30,675 bases of DNA from CALXCT01 sp964422185 (GCA_964422185.1 CAYRAG010000020.1:1-30675); one strand, 5' to 3'. Shown: positions 1 through 7,494, counted from the stretch's first letter. Program-made: numbers and translations. Notes: generated by a model from the letters alone, not told the origin.

Positions 1-80
1 CGTGTTCTCTGCATTGTTTAATTTACAAGGTGCACGCCCGCTGCCCGTGCGGGGAACTTTTCTGCCCCTCTCACAGGCGC
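1..80 (-). other. Probable rRNA operon leader (transcribed leftward)
   Basis: Read on the minus strand, the stretch downstream of the promoter at 87-115 contains a GC-rich hairpin region (about 37-55) and then CACCTTGTAAATTAAACAA (14-32). This resembles the boxA-like leader motif that precedes 16S and 23S genes in Clostridia. No start codon with a ribosome site is seen. The inference is that a 16S rRNA gene starts just left of the window. It could instead be the leader of another highly expressed gene. Confidence 0.55.
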
Positions 81-86
81 CTAGCT

Positions 87-115
87 AGTATACCAAAAGG
101 GCCCTTTGATGTCAA
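87..115 (-). promoter_or_regulatory. Strong sigma-A promoter, rRNA type
   Basis: On the minus strand there is a perfect -35 TTGACA (110-115), a 17-base spacer and -10 TATACT (87-92). Upstream (116-155) are A-rich tracts in phase, as in an UP element. The combination of consensus boxes and UP element is typical of rRNA promoters. Transcription leaves the window to the left. Confidence 0.85.
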
Positions 116-374
116 CACCTTTTTTACTTTTTCTCAACTTTTTTTCTGTTTTGACAGCCATCACAACATCTGTGGTTTTGTCTGAATTTCCACCACAAGA
201 TGTGCCCCCGCCGACCCCGCCTCTCCCCCGCGGCATGGGCAAAACGACAATATCACGGCGGTGATAGCCGTGCGGACTCGGCGGCGCCTCTTTAGAAAAA
301 TTCGCGGATTCCCCGCCCGCCACGCCGTCCGGATCGGACTTTCCCGCCGGAGCGCGCAGGCTGCCGGCAGAAAT

Positions 375-410
375 AAGACCAGCCGGGCGCTCCCACGCCC
401 GGCTGGTCTT
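375..410. terminator. Perfect 15-bp hairpin, end of repeat unit A
   Basis: Arms 375-389 and 396-410 are perfectly complementary, with a six-base loop. Flanking runs are A-rich on the plus-strand 3' side and weakly T-rich on the minus-strand 3' side. It could end leftward transcription of unit A (411-540), and protects the rRNA promoter region from read-through. Confidence 0.55.
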
Positions 411-540
411 AAGAAAAAGAGGATTAGAATGAAGATGAAATGAAGCACTCGCTCACTTGCTGGGACACATTCTAAGTTTGACTTGTTAATAATTCAAACG
501 GGATTGTTACAAAAGTTTTAAATTTCACAGGCGCACCGGC
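411..540 (-). repeat. Unit A of a diverged tandem pair (possible small RNA)
   Basis: On the minus strand this AT-rich unit shares blocks in the same order with 598-705: CTTTTGTAA(C/T)A, then a TTAACA block, then a GTGAG(..)GAGT(G/A)CTTC block, then TTCATTC(T)AATCCTC. Both end in a GC-rich hairpin. No convincing ORF is conserved, because indels break the frame. It could be a small RNA gene copy with a UCCUC motif. On the plus strand the same stretch reads AGAGGA followed by a four-codon ATG mini-ORF. Confidence 0.45.
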
Positions 541-568
541 GCGGCCGGAGAGAATCCCCGGAGAACAG

Positions 569-597
569 AAAAAACGGACGGTGAATTCCCGTCCGTC
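569..597 (-). terminator. Rho-independent terminator after tadA / unit B
   Basis: The arms are 574-581 and 589-596 (ACGGACGG / CCGTCCGT), with a seven-base loop. On the minus strand a run of six T follows at once (569-574). It ends leftward transcription from tadA or from unit B. Confidence 0.75.
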
Positions 598-705
598 TTC
601 CCTGGAATGGAGGATTGAATGAAAAGAAGTACTCGTCTCTCACGGTAGGAATCCTATCGATCTTATGTTAACAAAACCAGACCCAAATATTACAAAAGAA
701 TTAAA
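598..705 (-). repeat. Unit B of a diverged tandem pair (possible small RNA)
   Basis: This is the partner of 411-540 with the same block order, and it sits directly between the tadA stop codon and the terminator at 569-597. On the minus strand it carries AATCCTCC, complementary to a Shine-Dalgarno sequence. On the plus strand the complement of that motif is a ribosome site in front of a nine-codon ATG ORF ending in TAG. Whether it is a tadA 3' UTR, a separate small RNA or a remnant cannot be decided from sequence alone. Confidence 0.45.
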
Positions 706-1179
706 TCAGCGGCACATGCCCTGCTTTTTCCGCAGATTCTCGAAAAAATCCGCCAGAACCGCGCCGCACTCCTCCTCCAGGGGGCCCCGGTACAGACGCG
801 GCCTGTGGTTGAACCGCTCCTCAAACAGGTTGAGCACGGATCCGCACGCGCCTGCCTTTTCGTCCCGGGCGCCATAATGCACCTCCGCCAGGCGTGCGTT
901 GATGATTCCGCCGGCGCACATGGGGCACGGCTCCAGCGTGACATACATGACGCAGTCGTCCAGCCGCCAGCGCCCCAGCCGTGCGCAGGCGTCCCGTATG
1001 GCCTCCAGCTCCGCGTGGGCGGTGGCGTCTCCCCGCTCCTCCCTGCGGTTGCGCCCTTCCCCTACAATCTCCCCGTCCCGGACAATGACACACCCCACCG
1101 GCACATCTCCCGCCGCCGCGGCCTGCGCGGCAAGTTCCAGGGCCCGGCCCATGTATTCCGCGTGATCCAATCCGCTCAC
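706..1179 (-). CDS. tadA: tRNA-specific adenosine deaminase TadA
   Basis: It deaminates A34 to inosine in the anticodon of tRNA-Arg(ACG), in the cytoplasm. The 157-residue protein has the zinc deaminase motifs: HAE (His55, Glu57 as proton shuttle) and PCPMC (Cys85, Cys88 as zinc ligands), plus the usual C-terminal NHRP region. I chose the GTG start at 1179 because AAAGGAAAG (1183-1191) lies seven bases upstream and a promoter sits at 1202-1230. The longer ATG start at 1230 would lie inside that promoter. The gene is divergent from the glycosidase gene and ends in the unit B / terminator region. Family and function are clear. Confidence 0.93.
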   Translation of the reverse strand: MSGLDHAEYMGRALELAAQAAAAGDVPVGCVIVRDGEIVGEGRNRREERGDATAHAELEAIRDACARLGRWRLDDCVMYVTLEPCPMCAGGIINARLAEVHYGARDEKAGACGSVLNLFEERFNHRPRLYRGPLEEECGAVLADFFENLRKKQGMCR

Positions 1180-1201
1180 CCGCTTTCCTTTCGCTGCTCC
1201 A

Positions 1202-1230
1202 AGTGTATTCGTTTTCCCGCCGCCGCGCAA
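1202..1230 (-). promoter_or_regulatory. Promoter of tadA
   Basis: TTGCGC (1225-1230), a 17-base spacer and TACACT (1202-1207) are read on the minus strand. The start site would fall about 15 bases before the GTG codon, leaving a short leader with the ribosome site. Confidence 0.6.
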
Positions 1231-1237
1231 GTCCCCG

Positions 1238-1266
1238 TTGCCATTCCTTCCGCCACCTTATATAAT
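1238..1266 (+). promoter_or_regulatory. Promoter of the GH26-like gene
   Basis: TTGCCA (1238-1243), a 17-base spacer and a perfect TATAAT (1261-1266) lie 35 bases before the ATG. It lies back to back with the tadA promoter, seven bases apart. Confidence 0.75.
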
Positions 1267-1301
1267 GGTCTCACCAAACATCTGCGCAGGAGGTTCCTCC
1301 T

Positions 1302-3068
1302 ATGAAAAAGAAACGCCGCTGGCTGAAAGTGCTGCTGGTTGTGCTCGCCCTGGGCGTACTGGCCTGCGTGTGGGAGTTCGCCTCCTCACAGAATCCCTAC
1401 CTGCTCGGCGCAAAGCGCACGCTGAAGTACGATATCCTCCACCTGTCCACGGAGAACCGGAAAGCGGAGACCGCCGGGCTGGCGCAGGATTACACGCTGT
1501 CGCTCTACGGCGACGGCAACCTCCTCAACGAGGGCTTCACGGACGAGACGGATCGGAAAGCGGTCTATGAGGACGGCGCCGTTACGCGGCTGGTGAACTA
1601 TCTGGACGGCTACCAGCTGGATTTCCCCGCCGGAACCCGGTTTGATTTCACCCTGTCCCCCCTCTTCACCCGGGCGGAGGGGGACGGCTTTGACGCCACC
1701 GTCTCCCGGGAACAGGCGACCTACGCCAGCAAAAAAGATATCCTCACTTTCGAGCTGTCCACATTCCTGCCGTTCCTGGTGGAGGACTATACGGTGCGCA
1801 GGCATGTGGATTACTATGAGTACCGCTTTCTGCTGGATCCGGGCTGGCAGCAGAACAACCGGGTCAGCGTGGAACAGTGGCAGGACGGCGATGTCTGGCT
1901 GATTTCCGCCGTGCTCCAGGATCCGGGGGACGCGGTCTACGACGGCTACCTGTACGCCACCGTGTTTACCGGCAGCCGGGAGTATCTCCGGGTGATGTAC
2001 CGCTATCACACGGCGGACGCCGGCATGCGGGACGCCCTGGCCGCCCAGGCGGCGGCTCTGCGTGCGTTTGACCCCACCGGCACCGGGGTCTGTGCCACAG
2101 ACTACGCCCCGGAACTGCCGGAAAACTGGTCGGGGGAGACCGCGGATCTCTACCGCGAAATCGCCGGCGGGGATCGCCTGCGCTGGGGCATCTTCGCGCA
2201 GGATATCTTCACCACCGGCATCCGGGAAACGATACCCCGGCTGGAGGAGAGCCTGGACTATCACTTCGATGTCATCCTGGCCTATTTTCTCCTGGATCAG
2301 GAGTTCCCCGCGGAATTCATGCGGCAGAACTACGAGGACGGGCGGATTGTGGAGCTCACGCTCCAGATCACGGACAACAACAACGAGAACATGTTCGCCC
2401 GCACGCCCTTTCTGGACATCTACCGCGGGGAGCTGGACGACCGGATCCGCGCCATCGCACGCGCCGCCGCGGACTTCGGCCACCCGTTCCTGTTCCGCCT
2501 GAACAACGAGATGAACTCGGACTGGACCAGCTACAGCGGCGTGGTCAACATGGCGGACCCCCAGCTGTTCGTCAGCGTCTGGCAGCGCATCTACCGCATC
2601 TTCCAGGAGGAGGGCGCGGACAACTGCATCTGGATCTTCAACCCCAACGATCGAAACGCGCCGCCCTCCCGGTGGAACGATTCCCTGGCCTACTACCCGG
2701 GCAACGGCTACACCCAGGTGCTGGGCGTCACCGGCTACAACAACGGCACCTACTACACCCAGTGGGCGGAGCAGTGGCGGGAGTTTGACCAGATTTACAA
2801 CGAGATTCAGGATCAGTATCTGCCGCACTTCGCTTCGTTCCCCTGGATGATCACCGAGTTTGCCTCCTCCAGCGTCGGCGGGGACAAGGCCGCGTGGATT
2901 GACCATATGTTCGCCCACATCGGCGACTACCCCAACATCAAGATCGCCGTGTGGTTCAGCTACGCCGATTTTGACGGGGACACCCCCGCCCGCCCCTACT
3001 GGCTGGACGAGACGCCGGAGACCCTGGAGGCGTTCCGGCGCGGCCTGGCGCAGCAGGCCGCGGGCTGA
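1302..3068 (+). CDS. Membrane-anchored GH26-like glycoside hydrolase
   Basis: This 588-residue protein starts with a basic N-terminus and one hydrophobic segment (residues 8-25) without a lipobox, so it is probably anchored with the enzyme outside. Residues 45-260 are an extra beta-rich region I do not recognise. Residues about 290-580 look like a GH26 (beta-mannanase superfamily) barrel: NNEM at 401-404 fits the acid/base Glu403, and ITEFA at 517-521 fits the nucleophile Glu519. The substrate cannot be told; beta-mannan or mixed-linkage glucan are family possibilities, and a cell-envelope polymer is possible. AGGAGG (1288-1293) lies eight bases before ATG. No sugar-transport genes adjoin it, so it is a stand-alone unit. 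Confidence 0.7.
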   Translation: MKKKRRWLKVLLVVLALGVLACVWEFASSQNPYLLGAKRTLKYDILHLSTENRKAETAGLAQDYTLSLYGDGNLLNEGFTDETDRKAVYEDGAVTRLVNYLDGYQLDFPAGTRFDFTLSPLFTRAEGDGFDATVSREQATYASKKDILTFELSTFLPFLVEDYTVRRHVDYYEYRFLLDPGWQQNNRVSVEQWQDGDVWLISAVLQDPGDAVYDGYLYATVFTGSREYLRVMYRYHTADAGMRDALAAQAAALRAFDPTGTGVCATDYAPELPENWSGETADLYREIAGGDRLRWGIFAQDIFTTGIRETIPRLEESLDYHFDVILAYFLLDQEFPAEFMRQNYEDGRIVELTLQITDNNNENMFARTPFLDIYRGELDDRIRAIARAAADFGHPFLFRLNNEMNSDWTSYSGVVNMADPQLFVSVWQRIYRIFQEEGADNCIWIFNPNDRNAPPSRWNDSLAYYPGNGYTQVLGVTGYNNGTYYTQWAEQWREFDQIYNEIQDQYLPHFASFPWMITEFASSSVGGDKAAWIDHMFAHIGDYPNIKIAVWFSYADFDGDTPARPYWLDETPETLEAFRRGLAQQAAG

Positions 3069-3137
3069 TCCGGGGGGCGTTCTCCCCGAAAATGAACCCG
3101 AATCTCACCCCCGCTTTTCCCGTGCCCGCCGGGCGCG

Positions 3138-3176
3138 GAAAAAGCGGGGGCATTCTGTCTCCACAGATGCCCCCGC
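3138..3176 (-). terminator. Terminator of the SDR gene
   Basis: Arms GCGGGGGCAT (3144-3153) and 3167-3176 form 10 bp, extended inside by CTGT/ACAG. On the minus strand TTTTTCC follows (3138-3143). Its left part also pairs with CCCCCGCTTTTCC at about 3109-3121, giving an alternative hairpin for rightward transcription from the glycosidase gene. Confidence 0.75.
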
Positions 3177-3190
3177 CGGGATGCTGTTTC

Positions 3191-3937
3191 TCAGTTCATG
3201 GCCGCGCCGTCCACGGACAGCACCGCGCCAGAGATGTAGTCGGCCAGATCGCTGGCCAGGAACAGGAACGCGTTTGCGATGTCCTCCGCCTCGCCCATGC
3301 GGCCGTACGGAATCGCGGACTTCAACCGCTGCACCATATCCGGGGGCAGCGCGTCCACCATATCCGTGTGGATAATCCCGGGCGCCACCGCGTTGACCCG
3401 GATGTGATCCTTGCCCAGTTCCCGGGCCAGGGACTTCGTCAGGCCGTTGACCGCGGACTTGGACGCGGGATACCCGCACCCGGACGGCTGGCCGTAGATG
3501 GATACCATGGAGCTGGTGTTGAGAATCACGCCGCCGCCCTGCTCTTTCATAATGCGGGCCGCCGCCTGCGCACACACAAACACCGAGTTGACATTCAGAT
3601 CCAGAGCCTTCTGAAAAGAGGCGGGGTCGTAGTCATACAGAGACTCCCGCTGAGAAATCCCGGCGTTGTTCACCAGAATGTCCAGCCTTCCGAACACTGC
3701 CGTCACCCGGTTCAGGGCTTCGGCAACCTGATCCGGATCGGACAGGCTTGGCCACAGCGGCAGCACATCTTCCTCGGGAAATTCCTCCCGCAGTTTGCCG
3801 GCCGCTCTCTCCGCGGTCTCCTGCCGGGAACCCCAGACGGACACCTTTGCCCCGTGGCTTAAAAACTTCCTTACCGTGGCGATGCCGATTCCCCGGGTAC
3901 CCCCGGTCACCACTGCCACCTTGCCGCTTAAATCCAA
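3191..3937 (-). CDS. Short-chain dehydrogenase/reductase (FabG / 3-hydroxyacyl type)
   Basis: This 248-residue classical SDR has the TGGTRGIG cofactor loop (11-18), NNAG (90-93), catalytic Ser143 and the YPASK motif (Tyr156, Lys160). Sequence alone does not separate 3-oxoacyl-ACP reductase from 3-hydroxybutyrate or 3-hydroxyacyl-CoA dehydrogenase. Lying downstream of thiolase and CoA-transferase genes, it would suit NAD(P)H-dependent interconversion of 3-oxo and 3-hydroxy acids; that is inference. The start is TTG at 3937, with AAGGGA (3942-3947) four bases upstream. A 359-base non-coding stretch separates it from the CoA-transferase, so it may be transcribed separately. Confidence 0.85.
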   Translation of the reverse strand: MDLSGKVAVVTGGTRGIGIATVRKFLSHGAKVSVWGSRQETAERAAGKLREEFPEEDVLPLWPSLSDPDQVAEALNRVTAVFGRLDILVNNAGISQRESLYDYDPASFQKALDLNVNSVFVCAQAAARIMKEQGGGVILNTSSMVSIYGQPSGCGYPASKSAVNGLTKSLARELGKDHIRVNAVAPGIIHTDMVDALPPDMVQRLKSAIPYGRMGEAEDIANAFLFLASDLADYISGAVLSVDGAAMN

Positions 3938-4296
3938 TGAATCCCTTGCCGTACGAATTCCTCCTTCTCAGACTCCCATCCGCCGTGGGTGCGAATCCTG
4001 AACTCCTCCGCCTTTGCGCGATGTTTCTCCCCAATCGGGAGCCGCTGAAACCCGTGCGGAACTGTCCGTCCGGGCCGGGAGCCGCCGGGCTGCGGTGTCT
4101 CCCGGCCCGCGGTACCGGAGATGTGCGCACGCTGTCCGCCCGGTTCGGGCGTCAGGCGGGACATTGCCAGTGTCTCAGCGGTCTCTGAATCATTGCGGAT
4201 ACCCGTGCAAAAGTCGGTATTTTCCTGCGGCCGGGCGGCGCGGGCCGTCCGGCCGCTTCTTCCCTGTAAAATCCCGGTTTTGAAGAAACCGCCGCC
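3938..4296. other. Non-coding gap between SDR and CoA-transferase genes
   Basis: No ORF with a plausible ribosome site or protein-like composition is seen on either strand. The only clear structure is the hairpin at 4227-4256. I see no consensus promoter for the SDR gene. Confidence 0.6.
4227..4256. terminator. GC-rich hairpin after the CoA-transferase genes
   Basis: Twelve-base arms (4227-4238 and 4245-4256) pair with one G-T wobble and a six-base loop. The T tract is weak on both strands: TTCTTCCC on plus, AGGAAAAT on minus. It is a possible terminator for the leftward thiolase operon. Confidence 0.45.
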
Positions 4297-4989
4297 TCAG
4301 ATCCCCTCGGACTCCACCCAGGGCATCTCCATGGCTCTCAGATCCGGGCTGATGATCAGCTTCGGCTCCGTGACCGCCTGGATCTGGTTGAGTGAGTACT
4401 CGGGATTGAATTCCTGCAGCACCAGGCCCTCCGGGGTGATGTCTATCACGGCCATCTCCGTGATGATGCGCTGGGCGCAGTGGACGGCTGTCAGAGGCAG
4501 CGTGCATTTGTTGCGGATCTTGATTCCGCCCCTGGCCGTCGTGTGCGTCATGGCGATGATGACCCTGCGGGCGCCCGCCAGCAGATCCATGGCGCCGCCC
4601 ATGCCCGGCACTTTCACCCCGGGGATGATCCAGTTGGCGATGCTGCCCTCCACATCCACTTCCAGGGTGCCCAGAATCGTGATGTCCAGATGGCCGCCCC
4701 GGGCCAGGGCGAACGAGGTCAGGCTGTCCACATAGCAGCCGCCCTTTACCACCTTGGCGGGCACGCCGCCCGCGTCCACCACATAGTACGGCTGCTCCTC
4801 CGCGGGAACCGGCCGGGGGCCCACCCCGATGATGCCGTTCTCCGCGTGGAGGGTCACATGAACCCCCTCCGGGATATGGCCCGCCACTCTCGTGGGGATG
4901 CCGATGCCCAGATTGACCACATCGCCGTCCCGCAGCTCCATGGCCGCCCGTGTGGCGATAAAGCTCTTTGTCTCGTTGCGGTCCATCAT
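4297..4989 (-). CDS. CoA-transferase beta subunit (AtoA/CtfB/ScoB family)
   Basis: This 230-residue protein is the catalytic subunit of a two-subunit family I CoA-transferase. Such enzymes move CoA between a short-chain acyl-CoA and a free acid, for example acetoacetate/acetyl-CoA or acetate/butyryl-CoA. The thioester-forming glutamate is Glu50 in AENG (49-52), followed by the family GVG motif. NLGIGIPT lies at 26-33. The ATG at 4989 overlaps the stop codon of the alpha subunit as ATGA, and GGGAAGGGGG lies upstream inside the alpha gene, so the two are translationally coupled. Substrate is not fixed by sequence; the upstream thiolase points to acetoacetyl-CoA. A second in-frame ATG at 4986 is an alternative start. 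Confidence 0.9.
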   Translation of the reverse strand: MMDRNETKSFIATRAAMELRDGDVVNLGIGIPTRVAGHIPEGVHVTLHAENGIIGVGPRPVPAEEQPYYVVDAGGVPAKVVKGGCYVDSLTSFALARGGHLDITILGTLEVDVEGSIANWIIPGVKVPGMGGAMDLLAGARRVIIAMTHTTARGGIKIRNKCTLPLTAVHCAQRIITEMAVIDITPEGLVLQEFNPEYSLNQIQAVTEPKLIISPDLRAMEMPWVESEGI

Positions 4990-5651
4990 AAGGAGGGTTC
5001 CCCCTTCCCCTGCACGATGTAGTTCACGAAGACGCCGGGCGTGGCCACATTCTCCGGCTTGATGCTGCCCGGCGCCACAATGTGATCCGCCTCGCAGATG
5101 ACGGTATCCGCCGCCATGGCCATGAGCTGGTTGAAGTTCTTCGTGGCGCCCTTGTACCACACATTGCCCTGCCGGTCCACCCAGCAGCCGCAGATCAGGG
5201 CGATGTCCGCCCGGATCGCCTCCTCCACCAGGTAGGTCTTCCCCTTGATGGTGATGGTCTGCTTTCCCTCTTCCACCACGGTTCCGACCCCGGTGGGCGT
5301 CAGCACGCCGCCCAGGCCGGCCCCGCCGGCGTGGATGCACTCGGCCAGGGTGCCCTGCGGAAGAAGCGTCACCTCAATGGTTCCCTCGTTCATCTGCACC
5401 GCCACATTGGGGTTCAGACCCACATGGGAGACCACCAGCTTTTTCACGCGGTGTTCATCCACCAGTTTGCCAAGGCCGTATCCCGTCTTGCCGGCGTCCG
5501 CCGCGATGACGGTGAGATCCCTGACGCCCCGATCCAGCAGGGCGTCTACCAGGGTGTGGGGGTTCCCGCAGCCCATGAATCCCCCGATCATGACCGTGGA
5601 GCCGTCCCTGACCAGCTCCGCGGCCTCCTCAAGAGAGATGATCTTTGCCAT
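4986..5651 (-). CDS. CoA-transferase alpha subunit (AtoD/CtfA/ScoA family)
   Basis: This 221-residue protein is the non-catalytic partner that helps form the CoA site. The glycine-rich GGFMGCGNP (23-31) is the family's CoA-binding loop. The start ATG at 5651 is preceded by GGAGGAAG (5657-5664), which is why the upstream extension to 5696 is rejected. It lies 101 bases after the thiolase stop codon, across an intercistronic hairpin, and overlaps the beta gene by four bases. Together the subunits would activate or release acetoacetate or related 3-oxo acids, or exchange CoA with acetate. Confidence 0.9.
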   Translation of the reverse strand: MAKIISLEEAAELVRDGSTVMIGGFMGCGNPHTLVDALLDRGVRDLTVIAADAGKTGYGLGKLVDEHRVKKLVVSHVGLNPNVAVQMNEGTIEVTLLPQGTLAECIHAGGAGLGGVLTPTGVGTVVEEGKQTITIKGKTYLVEEAIRADIALICGCWVDRQGNVWYKGATKNFNQLMAMAADTVICEADHIVAPGSIKPENVATPGVFVNYIVQGKGEPSL

Positions 5652-5703
5652 TGGCGCTTCCTCCGTTCTTCCGCTCTGCCGCTCCCGGTATGTCATACCC
5701 GAA

Positions 5704-5755
5704 CAGGGGGATCCGCCTTTGAGATCCCCCTGCCCGGGCAGTGATCAGCTGATCA
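5704..5755 (-). other. Intercistronic hairpin and palindrome between thiolase and CoA-transferase
   Basis: Arms 5704-5713 and 5723-5732 form a perfect 10-bp stem without a T run on the minus strand. Next to it, TGATCAGCTGATCA (5742-5755) is a perfect 14-base palindrome that includes the thiolase stop codon. These may mark mRNA processing or stability rather than full termination. Confidence 0.5.
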
Positions 5756-7024
5756 GCACTTCTCGTAAATGGTAGCCACGCCCAGGCCGCCGCCGATGCA
5801 CAGGGTGGCCAGGCCCTTCTTCACATTGTCCCGCTTCTGCATCTCATGCAGCAGGGTGACAATGATGCGGGCGCCGGAGCAGCCCACCGGATGGCCGATG
5901 GCCAGGGCGCCGCCGTTCACATTGACCTTCTTCATGTCGAAGCCCAGCTCGCGGGCCACCGCGATGGACTGAGCGGCAAAGGCCTCGTTGGCCTCGATCA
6001 GATCCATGTCGTCGATGGTCAGGTTGGCCTTCGCCATCGCCTGGCGGGAGGCGGGGACGGGGCCGGTGCCCATGACCTTGGGATCCACGCCGCCCTGGCC
6101 CCAGGACAGCAGCTTCGCCATGGGCTTCAGGCCGTACTTCTCCACGGCGTCGCCGGAGGCGACCACGATGGCCGCCGCGCCGTCATTCAGGCCGGACGCG
6201 TTGCCGGCCGTGACACGGGGCGTCTTGGCGTCCGCCTGGGGCTCCTTGCAGCACTTGGCGCCGAAAGTGTCCTCCACGGTGCCGCCGTTCGCCTTGAACG
6301 CGTTGTCGTTGGAGATGGGGAACGCGGTGCGCAGCTTGGACAGCGCCTCGGCGTTGGTGTCCGGACGGATAAATTCGTCGTGCTTGAACTCCACCGTCTC
6401 TTTCTTCTTCTTGACCATGATGGGGACGATCTCATCGTCGAAGCGGCCGGACTTCAGCGCGGCGGCCGCCTTCGTCTGGGACGCGAGGGCGAAGTCGTCC
6501 AGATCCTTCCGGGTGATGCCCCAGACATCGCAGATATTCTCGGCGGTGGTGCCCATATGATAGTTGTTGAAGGCGTCCCACAGGCCGTCCTTGATGACGG
6601 TATCCACCAGCTTGGTGTCGTTCATGCGGGCACCCCAGCGGGCCGTGGGGATGGCGTAGGGAGCGGCGGACATGTTCTCGGTACCGCCGCACACGACGAT
6701 CTCCGCGTCGTTGGCGGCGATGGCGCGGGCGGCCTCGATGACGGCCTTCATGCCGGAGCCGCACACCATGTTCAGGGAGTAGGACGGCACGGTCAGCGGC
6801 AGCCCCGCCTTGATGCTCACCTGGCGGGCCACGCTCTGGCCCAGACCGGCGCTGACGCAGCAGCCGAACATGAGCTCATCCACCTGCTCCGGCTTGACGC
6901 CGGCCCGGTTCAGAGCCTCCTTGACCACTACGGCACCCATATCCGCGGGATGGATGTCCTTCAGGGAACCGCCGAAGGAGCCCACGGCGGTGCGGCAGCA
7001 GTTGACAACATAGATATCTCTCAT
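5753..7024 (-). CDS. Acetyl-CoA C-acetyltransferase (thiolase)
   Basis: It catalyses reversible condensation of two acetyl-CoA to acetoacetyl-CoA. The nucleophilic Cys88 lies in VCGSG. The second active-site region GGALAIGHPVGCSG (371-384) gives His378 and Cys382, and NEAFA lies at 346-350. At 423 residues it is about 30 longer than the usual 390-395, because of an insert at about 236-270 between the LSKLRTAF and VTAGNASG motifs. The start ATG at 7024 has GGAGGCG (7033-7039) upstream. It is first in a leftward operon with the CoA-transferase, under the promoter at 7083-7111. The operon fits acetoacetate/butyrate-type carbon flow; no crotonase or acyl-CoA dehydrogenase is present here. Confidence 0.93.
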   Translation of the reverse strand: MRDIYVVNCCRTAVGSFGGSLKDIHPADMGAVVVKEALNRAGVKPEQVDELMFGCCVSAGLGQSVARQVSIKAGLPLTVPSYSLNMVCGSGMKAVIEAARAIAANDAEIVVCGGTENMSAAPYAIPTARWGARMNDTKLVDTVIKDGLWDAFNNYHMGTTAENICDVWGITRKDLDDFALASQTKAAAALKSGRFDDEIVPIMVKKKKETVEFKHDEFIRPDTNAEALSKLRTAFPISNDNAFKANGGTVEDTFGAKCCKEPQADAKTPRVTAGNASGLNDGAAAIVVASGDAVEKYGLKPMAKLLSWGQGGVDPKVMGTGPVPASRQAMAKANLTIDDMDLIEANEAFAAQSIAVARELGFDMKKVNVNGGALAIGHPVGCSGARIIVTLLHEMQKRDNVKKGLATLCIGGGLGVATIYEKC

Positions 7025-7082
7025 TGCAAATACGCCTCCAAAAACAAAAAATATGATCCATAGGCGGACTCTCGCCCGGAAC

Positions 7083-7111
7083 ATTATAACCTTTCAACGG
7101 GAAAAGGTCAA
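7083..7111 (-). promoter_or_regulatory. Promoter of the thiolase operon
   Basis: On the minus strand TTGACC (7106-7111), a 17-base spacer and a perfect TATAAT (7083-7088) are seen. The 5' UTR would be about 50 bases. Confidence 0.85.
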
Positions 7112-7494
7112 CCGTTCCGCGCAGGCGCAAACTGAAAAATCAGGTACCCGGATGCGCCGCTTTTTGGCGAAAAACACAAACGCGCCGGATGTCCCCGGGC
7201 GGGAGTGATCCGGACGCGCTTCATTTTGTAAATATATTGCGGATTGCGTTCATCACATCCATGAATGGCGGGGAAATCCGTTGAGATTGTTACATACGCG
7301 GCGGAAACACAATCCGGCGGCGCAGGCGGTAACGCCTCGTTTTCTTTTTCATATGCCCCCTTGCAGAGGTTTTTCCGCACTTTTCAGAGGATTTCAGCCA
7401 GCGGCGCCGCTCCCCCGCGGCAGCAAACCGGCCCCGGACGCGGCGGTCTGTCCGCGCCCGGGGCCATGGTATTTTCCTGTGATCCTGCTCCGGC
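7112..7494. other. Non-coding region between thiolase promoter and VanZ gene
   Basis: No credible gene is seen. It holds two hairpins: a bulged one at 7181-7218 followed on the plus strand by CTTCATTTTG, and the strong one at 7430-7465. The two leftward operons are separated here. Confidence 0.6.
7430..7465 (-). terminator. Probable terminator of the GntR-ABC-VanZ operon
   Basis: Fourteen-base arms (7430-7443 and 7452-7465) pair with one G-U wobble in the minus-strand RNA. On that strand only a short T run (GGTTTG) follows, so termination strength is uncertain. Confidence 0.55.

Noticed and set aside
1386..2918. Long 510-residue minus-strand ORF opposite the GH26-like gene
   Set aside because: It is rich in Val/Gly/Arg/His as expected for an antisense frame of a GC-rich gene, has no ribosome site, and the plus strand has clear catalytic motifs.
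4014..4283. Small plus-strand ORFs in the gap after the CoA-transferase genes
   Set aside because: No Shine-Dalgarno, arginine/serine-rich composition, and overlap with a hairpin.
5846..7063. 405-residue plus-strand ORF opposite the thiolase gene
   Set aside because: Composition is His/Gly/Val-rich and repetitive, typical of a shadow frame; thiolase motifs on the minus strand are decisive.
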